Shown piece by piece: positions 26,012 to 34,347 of a DNA stretch of 64,000 nucleotides (position 1 is its first letter; each line of letters starts with the position of its first letter). Source of the DNA: Flexivirga meconopsidis (GTDB lineage: Bacteria; Actinomycetota; Actinomycetes; Actinomycetales; Dermatophilaceae); NCBI RefSeq assembly GCF_026162425.1, contig NZ_JAOBQJ010000004.1, positions 553,988 to 617,987 of the forward strand. Reading direction: 5' to 3'. The notes under the pieces are model-generated. The model did no database searches, was not told where the DNA came from, and worked only from the letters and a program-made list of their open reading frames with translations. The translations under genes were made by a program, and so were the position numbers.

Positions 26012-27006
26012 GTGAGTTTCACCGTGGGGTCGACGACGACGTAGAGCAGGTCAACGATCAAGTTGGCCAGGATAATGAACACCGCACCGACAAGGACCGT
26101 GCCGGCGATCACCGGCAGATCGCTCTGTCGCAGCGACAAGATCGCCAACTGACCGAGTCCGGACACATTGAAGATCTGCTCGGTAAAGATCGACCCGGCC
26201 AGGCTGAGTCCGATATCCAAACCGATCAGGGTCAGGTATGGCGCGAGCGTCGCACGTAACGCGTGGTTCCAGACCACCTTCCGCTCGGAGATGCCCTTGG
26301 AGCGCGCGGTCCGCACGAAGTCGGTGGACAGGGTGTTGATCATGAAGGTGCGGACATACCGCACATACAGCATGGCGTTGAACAGACCGAAGATCAGCCA
26401 GATGCCAAGGAAGCCCTTGAACCAACCGCCCGGATCCTGGGTCAGCGGAATGTACTGAGTGCCCGGGAGCAGATGCCACTGGAAGATCAAGTACAGGTTG
26501 AGGATCAGGGCCACCGCGTAGTAAGGCATGTTGCCGACCACCTGGGAGACACCGACCAGAGTCCGGTCGAGCGGGGAACCGCGGGTACGCCCGGACATCA
26601 CGCCGAGCAGCAGGCCAAGCGGGATGTAGAGGAAGGCAGCGCCGAAGACGATGGCCAGGTTCACCGGCAGGGCCTGCTTCACCATGGTCGTCACCGACTG
26701 GCTCTGGACGTAGGACCAGCCGAGACACGGTGCGTCACAGTGGCCGGTGACAACTCCGTCGCTCTTGATGTCCCGGCCCGCTACGACACCCTTGATGTAG
26801 TCACCGAACTGGCTGATCACCGGCCGGTCCAGACCGAGCCGGTGGTTGGTCTGTTCGACGATCTGGTTGGTGCACTTGGTACCACAGAGTTGGTAGGCGA
26901 CCGCGTCCTTTGCCGGGCCGGTGAAGAACAGCCCGAAGGTAAGCACGATGGTCGCGAAGAGCACCGAAATCGCGAGCAGCAGTCGCCGGGCGATATAGAC
27001 GATCAT
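26008..27006 (-). CDS. peptide ABC transporter permease (OppB/DppB type)
   Basis: 332 residues. Integral membrane subunit with an N-terminal helix (RLLLAISVLFATIVLTFGLFF), a large extracytoplasmic loop containing the segment CGTKCTN (two close cysteines), and five further membrane segments. The EAA loop for the ATPase is near RTARSKGISERKVVWNHALR. It follows substrate-binding gene 1 by 89 bases that contain a strong hairpin, so it may be expressed at a lower level than the binding protein. Confidence 0.92.
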   Translation of the reverse strand: MIVYIARRLLLAISVLFATIVLTFGLFFTGPAKDAVAYQLCGTKCTNQIVEQTNHRLGLDRPVISQFGDYIKGVVAGRDIKSDGVVTGHCDAPCLGWSYVQSQSVTTMVKQALPVNLAIVFGAAFLYIPLGLLLGVMSGRTRGSPLDRTLVGVSQVVGNMPYYAVALILNLYLIFQWHLLPGTQYIPLTQDPGGWFKGFLGIWLIFGLFNAMLYVRYVRTFMINTLSTDFVRTARSKGISERKVVWNHALRATLAPYLTLIGLDIGLSLAGSIFTEQIFNVSGLGQLAILSLRQSDLPVIAGTVLVGAVFIILANLIVDLLYVVVDPTVKLT

Positions 27007-27046
27007 CTAGCTGAAACGCCTTTCCGAAGAATGCATCGAGGGCGTG

Positions 27047-27087
27047 TCACCGGCGGGCACGGCGCGGTGCGCCGTACCCGCCGGTGA
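27047..27087 (-). other. strong intra-operon hairpin between the binding-protein gene and the permease gene
   Basis: An 11-bp perfect inverted repeat (TCACCGGCGGG / CCCGCCGGTGA) encloses a second 7-bp repeat (ACGGCGC / GCGCCGT) with a three-base loop, about 19 stacked pairs in all. There is no T-tract, so it is more likely an mRNA-stabilising or partial terminator structure that raises binding protein relative to permease, as known for other ABC operons. Its effect is inferred. Confidence 0.7.
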
Positions 27088-27095
27088 TCATTGGG

Positions 27096-28877
27096 TCAGG
27101 ACGTGACGTAGATGCCCGAGAGCACCGGCATGTTCATCGCCGGGTTCAGCACCACGTTCTTGACCTTGGTACCGAAGGTCGCCTGCTGCAGCGGGTAGTA
27201 GTCCGGCAGCGACGGCAGGTAATCGGTCATCAACTTCTTGTCCAGCTCAGCCCACTTGGGTCCGGCCGCCTTCGGATCCATCTGCTGGATCTGGTTCATT
27301 TCCTTGGTGATCGCCGGGTCCTTGAACTGTCCGACGGTGGTGCCCTGCGGGATGCCCAGTCCGTTGAACAACGGCGGGTAGACCGAGTCACCGGTCGGCC
27401 AGTCGTAGCACCATCCGGCCGGGCCCTGGTTCATGTTGACCGGGGCGTTCGGGTCGGCCTTCTTGGTGGTGTACTCCTCACCGCTGACGCCGATCGGCTT
27501 CACCTTGAAGCCGGCCGCGGTCAGCGCCTGCACCTCGGCGTTGTTCGAGGCAACGCGCTGCGGAGTGTCGTTGCGGTAGTACCAGCTGAGTTCGAAGCCG
27601 AGCTTGCCGGCCTTCTGCAACTCCGCCTTGGCCTTGGCCGGGTCGCCCTTGCCCTGACCGGTCGCACCGTTGACCGGCGGGTACTTCTTGAAGCCCTGCA
27701 GGCTCGGTGCGCCGTAGGTGGTCGCCGGCTGGATGTTGATCGAAGCCACACCGGCAGCCTTGCGCATCTGGTCGTACGGCCATGCCATACCGATGATCTT
27801 GCGGATGTTCATCGGGATCTTGCGGCTGTCCATCTGAATGAAGTAGGTGCACGGCGACGCACCCTGGATGAACTGGCTCTTCTTGGCGCCGGTGACCTGC
27901 CCCACGAGGGATGAGTCGATGCCCGGGCTGAAGTCGAGCATGCTCGCGCCCTGGCCGGAGTTGGCAAGGATCTGGGTCTGCCGCTGGCGCGGGTCCTTGT
28001 TGAACTCGACCTGGATCTTGTCCGGGTACTGGTGCCGGGCCGGGTCGCTCTTCGGATCCCAGTTGGTGTTCTTGGACAGCACCAGCTTCTGGCCCTTGGT
28101 GTAGGAGTCGACCTTGTAGGGGCCGGTCGTCGCAGGCTTCAGCTGGTAGTTGTTCGGGTTGGTGTCCCGGCTCTTCGGGATCGGGCTGAACTCCGGGAAG
28201 GTGGTGAAGAAGTTGAACGACGGCATCTTCTTGGTCAGGTGGAACACCAGGGTGTCGCTGCCCTCGGTGGTGACGCCGGGGAAGTCGCCCTTCGGGTCCT
28301 TGAACGGGCCCTTGTACTTGTCGCCGCCGACCAGGAACTCGTCCTGGTAGGTGGTGCCGTTGGCGGCCACGCTCTCACGCGCGAACGAGCGCTTGACCGC
28401 GTAGACGAAGTCCTCAATCTTGACCGGCGACCCGTCGTCGTACTTGATGCCCGGCTTGATCTTGAACTTCCAGGTCTTGCCGTCGGCCGACTGCTGACCG
28501 AGGTCGGTGGCCAGGTCCGGCACCAGGACCGGCTTGCCGTTCTCGACCTTGTACTGGGTCAGCGTCCGGTACATCAGACCGGTGCCGATGCCGTTGGAGT
28601 CGACGTAGTAGATGCCCGAGGGGTCCATCGTGGGCGGCGCGCTCGACTCCGTGAGGTAGAGCGTGCCACCGGTCTTCGCACCTGAGACCGGCGCTGCCGG
28701 ACCAGTCGCCTTGGCATCCTGGCCCTGCTCAGCTGCCTTGGTGTTGTCGGCACCCGCGCCATTGCTGGCACCGGCACCCCCGCTGTTGCCACCCCCGGGG
28801 CCCCCGCTGCTGCACGCAGCAAGTGTGAGGGCCAACACACCGGACGTCGACAGTGCGACGAGTTTGGTCCTGCGCAT
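27096..28877 (-). CDS. peptide ABC transporter substrate-binding lipoprotein 1 (SBP_bac_5)
   Basis: 593 residues. Lipoprotein signal with lipobox LAAC and Cys22, a Gly/Ser/Asn-rich linker (about 23-60), then the SBP_bac_5 domain, which starts GGTLYLTESSAPPTMDPSG and includes LVPDLATDLGQQSADGKTWKF. It captures peptides outside the membrane. The ATG follows AAGGAG. Placed between the two permease genes, which is unusual: the binding-protein gene normally comes first. Closely similar to the protein at 30208-31968. Confidence 0.9.
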   Translation of the reverse strand: MRRTKLVALSTSGVLALTLAACSSGGPGGGNSGGAGASNGAGADNTKAAEQGQDAKATGPAAPVSGAKTGGTLYLTESSAPPTMDPSGIYYVDSNGIGTGLMYRTLTQYKVENGKPVLVPDLATDLGQQSADGKTWKFKIKPGIKYDDGSPVKIEDFVYAVKRSFARESVAANGTTYQDEFLVGGDKYKGPFKDPKGDFPGVTTEGSDTLVFHLTKKMPSFNFFTTFPEFSPIPKSRDTNPNNYQLKPATTGPYKVDSYTKGQKLVLSKNTNWDPKSDPARHQYPDKIQVEFNKDPRQRQTQILANSGQGASMLDFSPGIDSSLVGQVTGAKKSQFIQGASPCTYFIQMDSRKIPMNIRKIIGMAWPYDQMRKAAGVASINIQPATTYGAPSLQGFKKYPPVNGATGQGKGDPAKAKAELQKAGKLGFELSWYYRNDTPQRVASNNAEVQALTAAGFKVKPIGVSGEEYTTKKADPNAPVNMNQGPAGWCYDWPTGDSVYPPLFNGLGIPQGTTVGQFKDPAITKEMNQIQQMDPKAAGPKWAELDKKLMTDYLPSLPDYYPLQQATFGTKVKNVVLNPAMNMPVLSGIYVTS

Positions 28878-28957
28878 GGTTGTTCTCCTTATTTTCTGCG
28901 TCCGGCGATCGCCGGGGTCTGTGGGTTGCTACCGCTCATGCCAGTGATCCTCGCGAC

Positions 28958-29998
28958 CTAGCGGCGGGTGTTCGGGTTGAAGGCGTCGGAGATGGCGTCG
29001 CCGAGCAGGCTGAGGCACAACACAACGACGAGCAGTCCGATCAACGGCACCAGCAACGGGAGTGCGAAGTTCTGCATCTGGACCTGCGCCAGTGAGATGT
29101 CGAGGCCCCAGTCGGCGGTCGGCAGAGTGAGGCCGACGCCGAGGTAGGACAGACCTGCTTCGATGCCGATGTAGGCCGGCAGCGCCGTGGTGATCGAGAC
29201 CAGGATGATGCTGGTCAGGTTGGGCAGGATCTCCTTGAACAGCACCCGGGAGGTGGGCGCACCGAGGGAGCGGGCGGCCTGGACGAACTCCCGCTGCCGC
29301 ATCGACAACACCTCACCGCGGACCAGACGACACGGACCGGCCCAGCCGAAGCCGACGAGCACAATCATCAACACCAGGATGCGGATCATCTGGGTCTGCG
29401 ACTGACTCGGCGCATTTCCGACCAGCAACTGGCTGAGCACCGGCACCATCGCGATCGCCATCAGCAGCACCGGCAGGGACAGCACGAAGTCGACCAGCCA
29501 ACCGACCACCTGGTCGACCCAGCCGCCGAAGAAGCCGGCGATCATGCCCATGATCACACCGATCACAGTGGACAGCACCGCCGCGGAGATGGCGATCAGG
29601 AACGACGGGCGAATGCCGTAGACGAACCGAGCGAAGACGTCGTAGCCGTTGCTCGACGTGACGCCCAGCCAGTGCTGGCTGTTGGTGTAGAAGGTGGGCA
29701 GGGTGTCGTTACCGACCAGGTCGTAGTGCGTTTCGGTCGGCGACTGGCCTTCGAGGTTGGCCAGGACGGGCGCCAGGATCCCCATCAGGATGAAGACACC
29801 GACGACTACCGCACAGATGATCGCGATGCGGTCCTTCCGCAACCGCGCCATCGCGATCTGGAAGGGCGACCTACCCTCCTGGCTCTTGCCGGACTTGCCC
29901 TGATCCGGGTCGCCGAGCGCCCCTGCGCTGCCGGTCGACTGCTCGACGGCGGACACCTCCTGCAGCGTCTCGTTGACGCCACCGGGTCCAGCGGTCAT
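28958..29998 (-). CDS. peptide ABC transporter permease (OppC/DppC type)
   Basis: 346 residues. A soluble N-terminus of about 70 residues, then MARLRKDRIAIICAVVVGVFILMG typical of the DppC/OppC N-terminal membrane segment, an extracytoplasmic loop, and five more membrane segments with the EAA region at REFVQAARSLGAPTSRVLFKEI. ATG follows GGAGG by about seven bases. The 207 bases upstream hold two palindromic sequences (30113-30122, 30149-30170) and a possible TATAGG -10 near 30052. Confidence 0.92.
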   Translation of the reverse strand: MTAGPGGVNETLQEVSAVEQSTGSAGALGDPDQGKSGKSQEGRSPFQIAMARLRKDRIAIICAVVVGVFILMGILAPVLANLEGQSPTETHYDLVGNDTLPTFYTNSQHWLGVTSSNGYDVFARFVYGIRPSFLIAISAAVLSTVIGVIMGMIAGFFGGWVDQVVGWLVDFVLSLPVLLMAIAMVPVLSQLLVGNAPSQSQTQMIRILVLMIVLVGFGWAGPCRLVRGEVLSMRQREFVQAARSLGAPTSRVLFKEILPNLTSIILVSITTALPAYIGIEAGLSYLGVGLTLPTADWGLDISLAQVQMQNFALPLLVPLIGLLVVVLCLSLLGDAISDAFNPNTRR

Positions 29999-30112
29999 CG
30001 ATCCTCCAGGTCAATCGACGTAGCGAACGGAGGCATCCGGGATTCGGGACACCTATATCGAATGGTGGTCACACCCTTGTGCGCCCCCGCCCGATGTGAC
30101 CTGACTAACTTG

Positions 30113-30122
30113 CCACATGTGG
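30113..30122. promoter_or_regulatory. palindrome CCACATGTGG upstream of the dppC-like gene
   Basis: A perfect 10-bp palindrome in the 207-base gap between binding-protein gene 2 and the permease gene, with a related CCACCTGTG 18 bases on. Possible regulator site; no regulator gene is next to the operon, so its role is open. Confidence 0.35.
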
Positions 30123-30148
30123 GGCGCTCGTCCACCTGTGTCCGGCCT

Positions 30149-30170
30149 AAGGTCACCTAATCGTTACCTT
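30149..30170. promoter_or_regulatory. imperfect inverted repeat AAGGTCAC-N6-GTTACCTT
   Basis: Arms agree at seven of eight positions. On the minus strand it contains GTAACGATTA, close to GTAACAATCA found upstream of binding-protein gene 2 (around 32050-32062), so the two units may share a promoter or operator element. It could also be part of a factor-dependent terminator for gene 2. Confidence 0.4.
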
Positions 30171-30207
30171 GTGCATTAGACACCGGTCATCTTGCGCAGA
30201 TAGTCCG

Positions 30208-31968
30208 TCAGCCGACCCAGATCTGCGCGAAATCGGGCAGCCCTCGGTTTCCATCGTTGATCACATTGTGCACTTGCTTGCCGAAGACGAAGTTCGACTT
30301 GCCGTAGGACGTCGGTATGCCGACCACCTGTGCGGTCATCTGCTTGTCGAACTCCAGCCATTTCGGGGCCGCCTGCGCCGGTTCCATCGCGCCGATGTCG
30401 GCGAGTTGCTTGTCCACGGCGGTGTCCCGCAGGTTGCCCACCGAGCGGGCGTCCTTCGCCGTCGTACTGCTGAACAGCTGCGGATAGATCGAGTCGCCGG
30501 CCGGCCAGTCATAGCACCACGAGCTGATGCCCTGCCCGACGTTGAATTTCACGCTCGGGTCGTTGGCCTTGTCGGAGTACTGCTCCTTACTGATGCCGAC
30601 GTCCTTGACCTTGAAGCCGGCGTCGGTGAACGCCTTCTTCTCGGCGTTGTTCGCCGCCACCTCGGTCGGGTCGTCGTTGATGAAGTACCAGCTGAGCTCG
30701 AAGTTCTCCTTGCCCGCCGCCTTCAGCATCGACTTTGCCTTGGCCGGATCGCCCGTGCCCTTGCCGACAAGTCCGTTGACCGCCGGGTACTGCTTCATAC
30801 CCGGCACCTGCGGCGGAGCGTAGGTCGTCGCCGGGTCGTACGACTCCGGGCTCACGCCCTTGGCCTTGCGTATCTGGTCGTACGGGTAGGCGATCGCGAT
30901 CGCCTTGCGCACCTCGAGCGGGATCTGCTGGGTATCCAGCGGGATGTACGACTCGCACGGGGAGTCGCCCTCGCCATACTGGTCCGTCTTTTTCTTCGCC
31001 TGACCGATGAGCGAGGCGTCGACCCCGTCCGGTGACACGTCGAGGGTAGTTGCGCCCGAGCCGCTGTTGGCGAGGATCTGCTGCTGGGTGGTCAGCGCGG
31101 TGACGCCGAGCTTGACGGTGACCGCATCGGGGTACTGGTGCCGGATCGGGTCGGAATTCGGGTCCCAGTTGGTGTTCTTGGTCAACTCGAAGCCGCGGCC
31201 CTTGGTGAACGACTTGACCATGTAGGGGCCGGTGGCGAGCGGCTTGTTCTGGTAGGTGCCCTTGGTGTCCTTGGCCTGCGGCACCGGGGATGCCAGCGGG
31301 AACGCCATGAAGTAGGGCAGGGTCGGCCACTTGCGGGTCAGGTGAAACACGATCGTGTCGTCACCCTGGGCGGTGACTCCCTGGAACTTCGCGTCGGGCT
31401 GCTTGATCGGACCCTTGTAGTCCTTGCCGCCGACCAGGTAGTCCTGCAGGTAGGGCACCGGCCCGTTCCCGCCGAGATCCTCGTCGAAGCCGCGCTCGAT
31501 GCCGTAGACGAAGTCGGCGGCCTTGACCGCGGAACCGTCGCTGTATTTCATGCCCGGCTTCAGCTTGAAGGTCCAGGTCTTTCCGTCGGCCGACTCCTTG
31601 CCCAGGTCAGTAGCCAGGTCGGGCACCAGGGTCGAGCCGTCCTTGCTGACCTGGTAGCCGGTCAGGCTGCGGGTAGTCAGGCCGGACAACGCCGCCATCG
31701 AGAAGACGTAATAGGCGCCTGCCGGGTCGAAAGTCGGTGGCACGCCGGACTCGGTGATGGTCAACGTGCCGCCCTTCTTTGCGCCGCTCACCTCGGGAGC
31801 CGGTCCCTTCACCGTCGCGTCCATGGCCGAGTTCTTCACCGCCGTGCGCGGGGCGCTCCCACCCGAACTGGACCCCTTGTCACTCGGACCGTTGCTGCTG
31901 CATGCCGCCAACGGCATCGCGACTGCAACTGCCGCCACCGCGAGCTTGCTCGACCAACGCATCTTCAA
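30208..31968 (-). CDS. peptide ABC transporter substrate-binding lipoprotein 2 (SBP_bac_5)
   Basis: 586 residues. Lipobox PLAAC with Cys23, a Ser/Gly linker, then an SBP_bac_5 domain (GGTLTITESGVPPTFDPAG) clearly paralogous to gene 1: both share LVPDLATDLG, SADGKTW and the same closing region. It heads the transporter block, 240 bases before the first permease gene. ATG follows GGGAGGTCTTGAAG. Two paralogous binding proteins with one permease set suggests two peptide specificities through one channel. Confidence 0.9.
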   Translation of the reverse strand: MKMRWSSKLAVAAVAVAMPLAACSSNGPSDKGSSSGGSAPRTAVKNSAMDATVKGPAPEVSGAKKGGTLTITESGVPPTFDPAGAYYVFSMAALSGLTTRSLTGYQVSKDGSTLVPDLATDLGKESADGKTWTFKLKPGMKYSDGSAVKAADFVYGIERGFDEDLGGNGPVPYLQDYLVGGKDYKGPIKQPDAKFQGVTAQGDDTIVFHLTRKWPTLPYFMAFPLASPVPQAKDTKGTYQNKPLATGPYMVKSFTKGRGFELTKNTNWDPNSDPIRHQYPDAVTVKLGVTALTTQQQILANSGSGATTLDVSPDGVDASLIGQAKKKTDQYGEGDSPCESYIPLDTQQIPLEVRKAIAIAYPYDQIRKAKGVSPESYDPATTYAPPQVPGMKQYPAVNGLVGKGTGDPAKAKSMLKAAGKENFELSWYFINDDPTEVAANNAEKKAFTDAGFKVKDVGISKEQYSDKANDPSVKFNVGQGISSWCYDWPAGDSIYPQLFSSTTAKDARSVGNLRDTAVDKQLADIGAMEPAQAAPKWLEFDKQMTAQVVGIPTSYGKSNFVFGKQVHNVINDGNRGLPDFAQIWVG

Positions 31969-32081
31969 GACCTCCCGTTCGAACGCGCACCGTGCGCCGT
32001 GGGCACGGTGTCACGAACGGGGTGACTTGGCTGGGCTTTACCGCACTTGAAACGTGATTGTTACTTGTTTACGCCATGGGC

Positions 32082-33458
32082 TCACTGTGAGTCGCGGCGG
32101 TCACCCTTGATGACCTGACGCATCGACGCCCAACGCGGTCCGAGCGACTGCTCCCAGCCGCGGTCGGTCGGCTGATAGTAATCGGCATCGACCAGGTCGT
32201 CGGGCAGGAACTGTTGCGGTCCGACTCCGCCCGGCTCGTCGTGGCTGTAGCGATAACCGTCACCGTGTCCGAGCGCGGCTGCCCCGGCATACCCACTGCC
32301 GCGCAGGTGTGGGGGCACCGCTCCCCCGCGGCCGGCCCGCACGTCCTCGATCGCGGCGTTGATGCCCTTGTATGACGCATTGGACTTCGGCGCGAGCGCG
32401 TTGTGCACGACGGCCTGCGCCAGGATGATCCGGGCCTCCGGTATCCCGATCTGCGCGACCGCGTGCATGGCCGCGGTCGCGGTCTGCAGAGCGGTCGGGT
32501 CGGCCATGCCGACGTCCTCGCTGGCGCTGATCACGATGCGTCGCGCGATGAAGCGTGGGTCCTCCCCCGCCTCGAGCATGCGCGCGAGGTAGTGCAACGC
32601 GGCGTCGACGTCGCTGCCGCGCATCGACTTGATCAGCGCACTCGCCACGTCGTAGTGCTGGTCACCGGCACGGTCGTAGCGGACGGCCGCGGTCGCCATT
32701 GCCTGCTCGGTGTGTGCGACCTCGATCGGCACCGGGTGGTCGGCGCCGGCGCCCGCGGCGTCGAGCGCGACCCCGGCTGCCGCTTCGAGAGCGGTGAGCG
32801 ATCGTCGGGCGTCGCCTCCCGCCATCCGGACAAGGTGGTCGCGGGCCTCGGTGGATAGCTCGAATTCGCCTCCGAGGCCACGCGTTTCGGCCACCGCATC
32901 GTCAAGCAGGTGCGCGATGTCATCGTCCGTGAGCGATTCGAGGCGCACCAGGATCGACCGGGAGAGCAGCGGTGCGATGACGCTGAAGCTCGGGTTCTCG
33001 GTGGTAGCGGCGACGAGTACGACGAGGCGGTTCTCGACGCCGGGGAGCAACGCGTCCTGCTGCGCCTTGCTGAAGCGGTGGATCTCGTCGAGGAAGAGCA
33101 CGGTCTGCCGGCCGTAGAGGTCGCGGTCGCGGGTCGCCTGGTCCATCACCGCGCGCACGTCCTTGACCCCGGCGTTGATCGCGGAGAGTTCGACGAAGCG
33201 CCGCTCGGCCGCGGTCGCGACGAGGTGGGCGAGCGTGGTCTTGCCGGTGCCGGGTGGACCCCAGAGGATCGCCGACATCGGCCCCGCCGCGCCGCGCGCC
33301 CCCTCGATCAGCCGGCGCAGCGGGCTGCCCGGCTTGAGTGCGTCGGTTTGACCGCGCACCTCCTCGATCGTGCGCGGCCGCATCCGCACGGCGAGCGGCG
33401 GCGTGGTGGCGTCGCTGCCGGCGGTCTCGCCGGCGGCGGCGAAGAGATCGTCCGACAC
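32082..33458 (-). CDS. rarA: replication-associated recombination protein A (MgsA/RarA)
   Basis: 458 residues. AAA+ ATPase that acts at stalled forks. Walker A WGPPGTGKTT is at about residues 66-75, Walker B FLDEIHRFSKAQQDALLPGVE, arginine-finger region LSRSILVRLESL, and the C-terminal MgsA tetramer domain (SALIKSMRGSDVDAALHYLARML, then DLVDADYYQPTDRGWE). I chose GTG 33458 because a TAGCGT hexamer lies exactly seven bases upstream (leaderless type). An ATG at 33488 in the same frame is an alternative but would overlap the divergent promoter. Confidence 0.94.
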   Translation of the reverse strand: MSDDLFAAAGETAGSDATTPPLAVRMRPRTIEEVRGQTDALKPGSPLRRLIEGARGAAGPMSAILWGPPGTGKTTLAHLVATAAERRFVELSAINAGVKDVRAVMDQATRDRDLYGRQTVLFLDEIHRFSKAQQDALLPGVENRLVVLVAATTENPSFSVIAPLLSRSILVRLESLTDDDIAHLLDDAVAETRGLGGEFELSTEARDHLVRMAGGDARRSLTALEAAAGVALDAAGAGADHPVPIEVAHTEQAMATAAVRYDRAGDQHYDVASALIKSMRGSDVDAALHYLARMLEAGEDPRFIARRIVISASEDVGMADPTALQTATAAMHAVAQIGIPEARIILAQAVVHNALAPKSNASYKGINAAIEDVRAGRGGAVPPHLRGSGYAGAAALGHGDGYRYSHDEPGGVGPQQFLPDDLVDADYYQPTDRGWEQSLGPRWASMRQVIKGDRRDSQ

Positions 33459-33465
33459 GCATGCC

Positions 33466-33475
33466 ACGCTAACGT
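33466..33475. promoter_or_regulatory. back-to-back -10 elements sharing one TA step (rarA / acetyltransferase)
   Basis: The decamer ACGCTAACGT reads TAACGT on plus (33470-33475) and TAGCGT on minus (33466-33471), sharing T33470-A33471. The minus element is seven bases from the rarA GTG. This symmetry is the pattern known for bidirectional bacterial promoters. Transcription start sites are inferred. Confidence 0.55.
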
Positions 33476-33486
33476 CCGTGGCAGAC

Positions 33487-34236
33487 ATGTCGATTCGCCG
33501 GCTACCCGGCGCCGCACTTCAGCAGCGATGGGGTGACGACCCGTTCGTGCGCTGGGACCTTCCGAGGCCGCACGCCGGCGACATCTGGACGGCGGGCGAC
33601 GCGGTTGCCTTCGAGCGACTGTCGCACTCACGCAAGATCCGCAGCCTAACCGTCATCGGATCGGACGAGCCGGTGCGAGCTCTGCTGGACTTCGCGGCGG
33701 CCGCACTGCCCGCAACGGTCAATGCTGTGTCGGTCGAGCAGTCACAGGCCGGCATGCTCACCGAGGTGTTCGGCGACCGGTTGCGGCCCGGCGGCGACTG
33801 GGACTGGATGTGGACCACGCGCATGCCGCCGGTCGTCGACGCGGAGCGTCACCTGGTCGATCTCGACGACGATGCCGATGCGCGAGACATCCTCGCGCTC
33901 AACGAGATCGGGAACCCGACCGCCGAGTCGGAGCCGGGCACCGGGATCACCACCAAATGGCTCGGCGCCCGCGCGGAAGGCCGGTTGGTCGCAGCCGGCG
34001 CCATACATCTGACCCAGGGCGGTGCGCCGCATCTGACCGGCATCGTGGTGGACCCCGGCATGCGAGGCCGGCAGCTCGGGCTCGCGCTCATCGCGGCGCT
34101 GACCCGGTGGTCGCTGGATCGTTATGAGGTGTGCACGCTCGGTATGTATGCCGACAACGATCGCGCGCGTGCGGTGTACGACGGGTTGGGCTACGCCGTC
34201 GCGCACGCGTGGGGCAGCCGGCGGCTGGCGGAGTGA
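33487..34236 (+). CDS. GNAT family N-acetyltransferase
   Basis: 249 residues. The C-terminal half carries the acetyl-CoA motif A: HLTGIVVDPGMRGRQLGLALIAALTRW, followed by LGMYADNDRARAVYDGLGY, typical of GNAT enzymes. The N-terminal half (about 1-120) is less conserved and may be a degenerate second GNAT domain. I chose ATG 33487; a GTG three codons upstream (33478) would lie only two bases from the likely -10. Substrate unknown. Confidence 0.85.
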   Translation: MSIRRLPGAALQQRWGDDPFVRWDLPRPHAGDIWTAGDAVAFERLSHSRKIRSLTVIGSDEPVRALLDFAAAALPATVNAVSVEQSQAGMLTEVFGDRLRPGGDWDWMWTTRMPPVVDAERHLVDLDDDADARDILALNEIGNPTAESEPGTGITTKWLGARAEGRLVAAGAIHLTQGGAPHLTGIVVDPGMRGRQLGLALIAALTRWSLDRYEVCTLGMYADNDRARAVYDGLGYAVAHAWGSRRLAE

Positions 34237-34252
34237 ATCTTCCTCGATCTAT

Positions 34253-34268
34253 TGCGATATATGTTCGA
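34253..34268. promoter_or_regulatory. possible LexA half-site upstream of the DUF222/HNH gene
   Basis: The 16-mer TGCGATATATGTTCGA matches the actinobacterial SOS box at 12 of 16 positions: the right half GTTCGA and the central alternating R/Y bases are perfect, the left half is poor. In M. tuberculosis some 13E12 (DUF222) genes are under LexA, which is why I looked. Weak on its own. Confidence 0.3.
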
Positions 34269-34347
34269 TTTACCCTTGCCTGTCAGTGGTCAGCTGTACG
34301 ATGCATTGCACGGCGAAAACCACTGCGGCGGAAGGAGATTCGAGCCC

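Noticed and set aside
28902..28915. Palindrome CCGGCGATCGCCGG as terminator before SBP1
   Set aside because: Only a 5-bp stem with a four-base loop and no T-tract; short GC palindromes are common in this composition.
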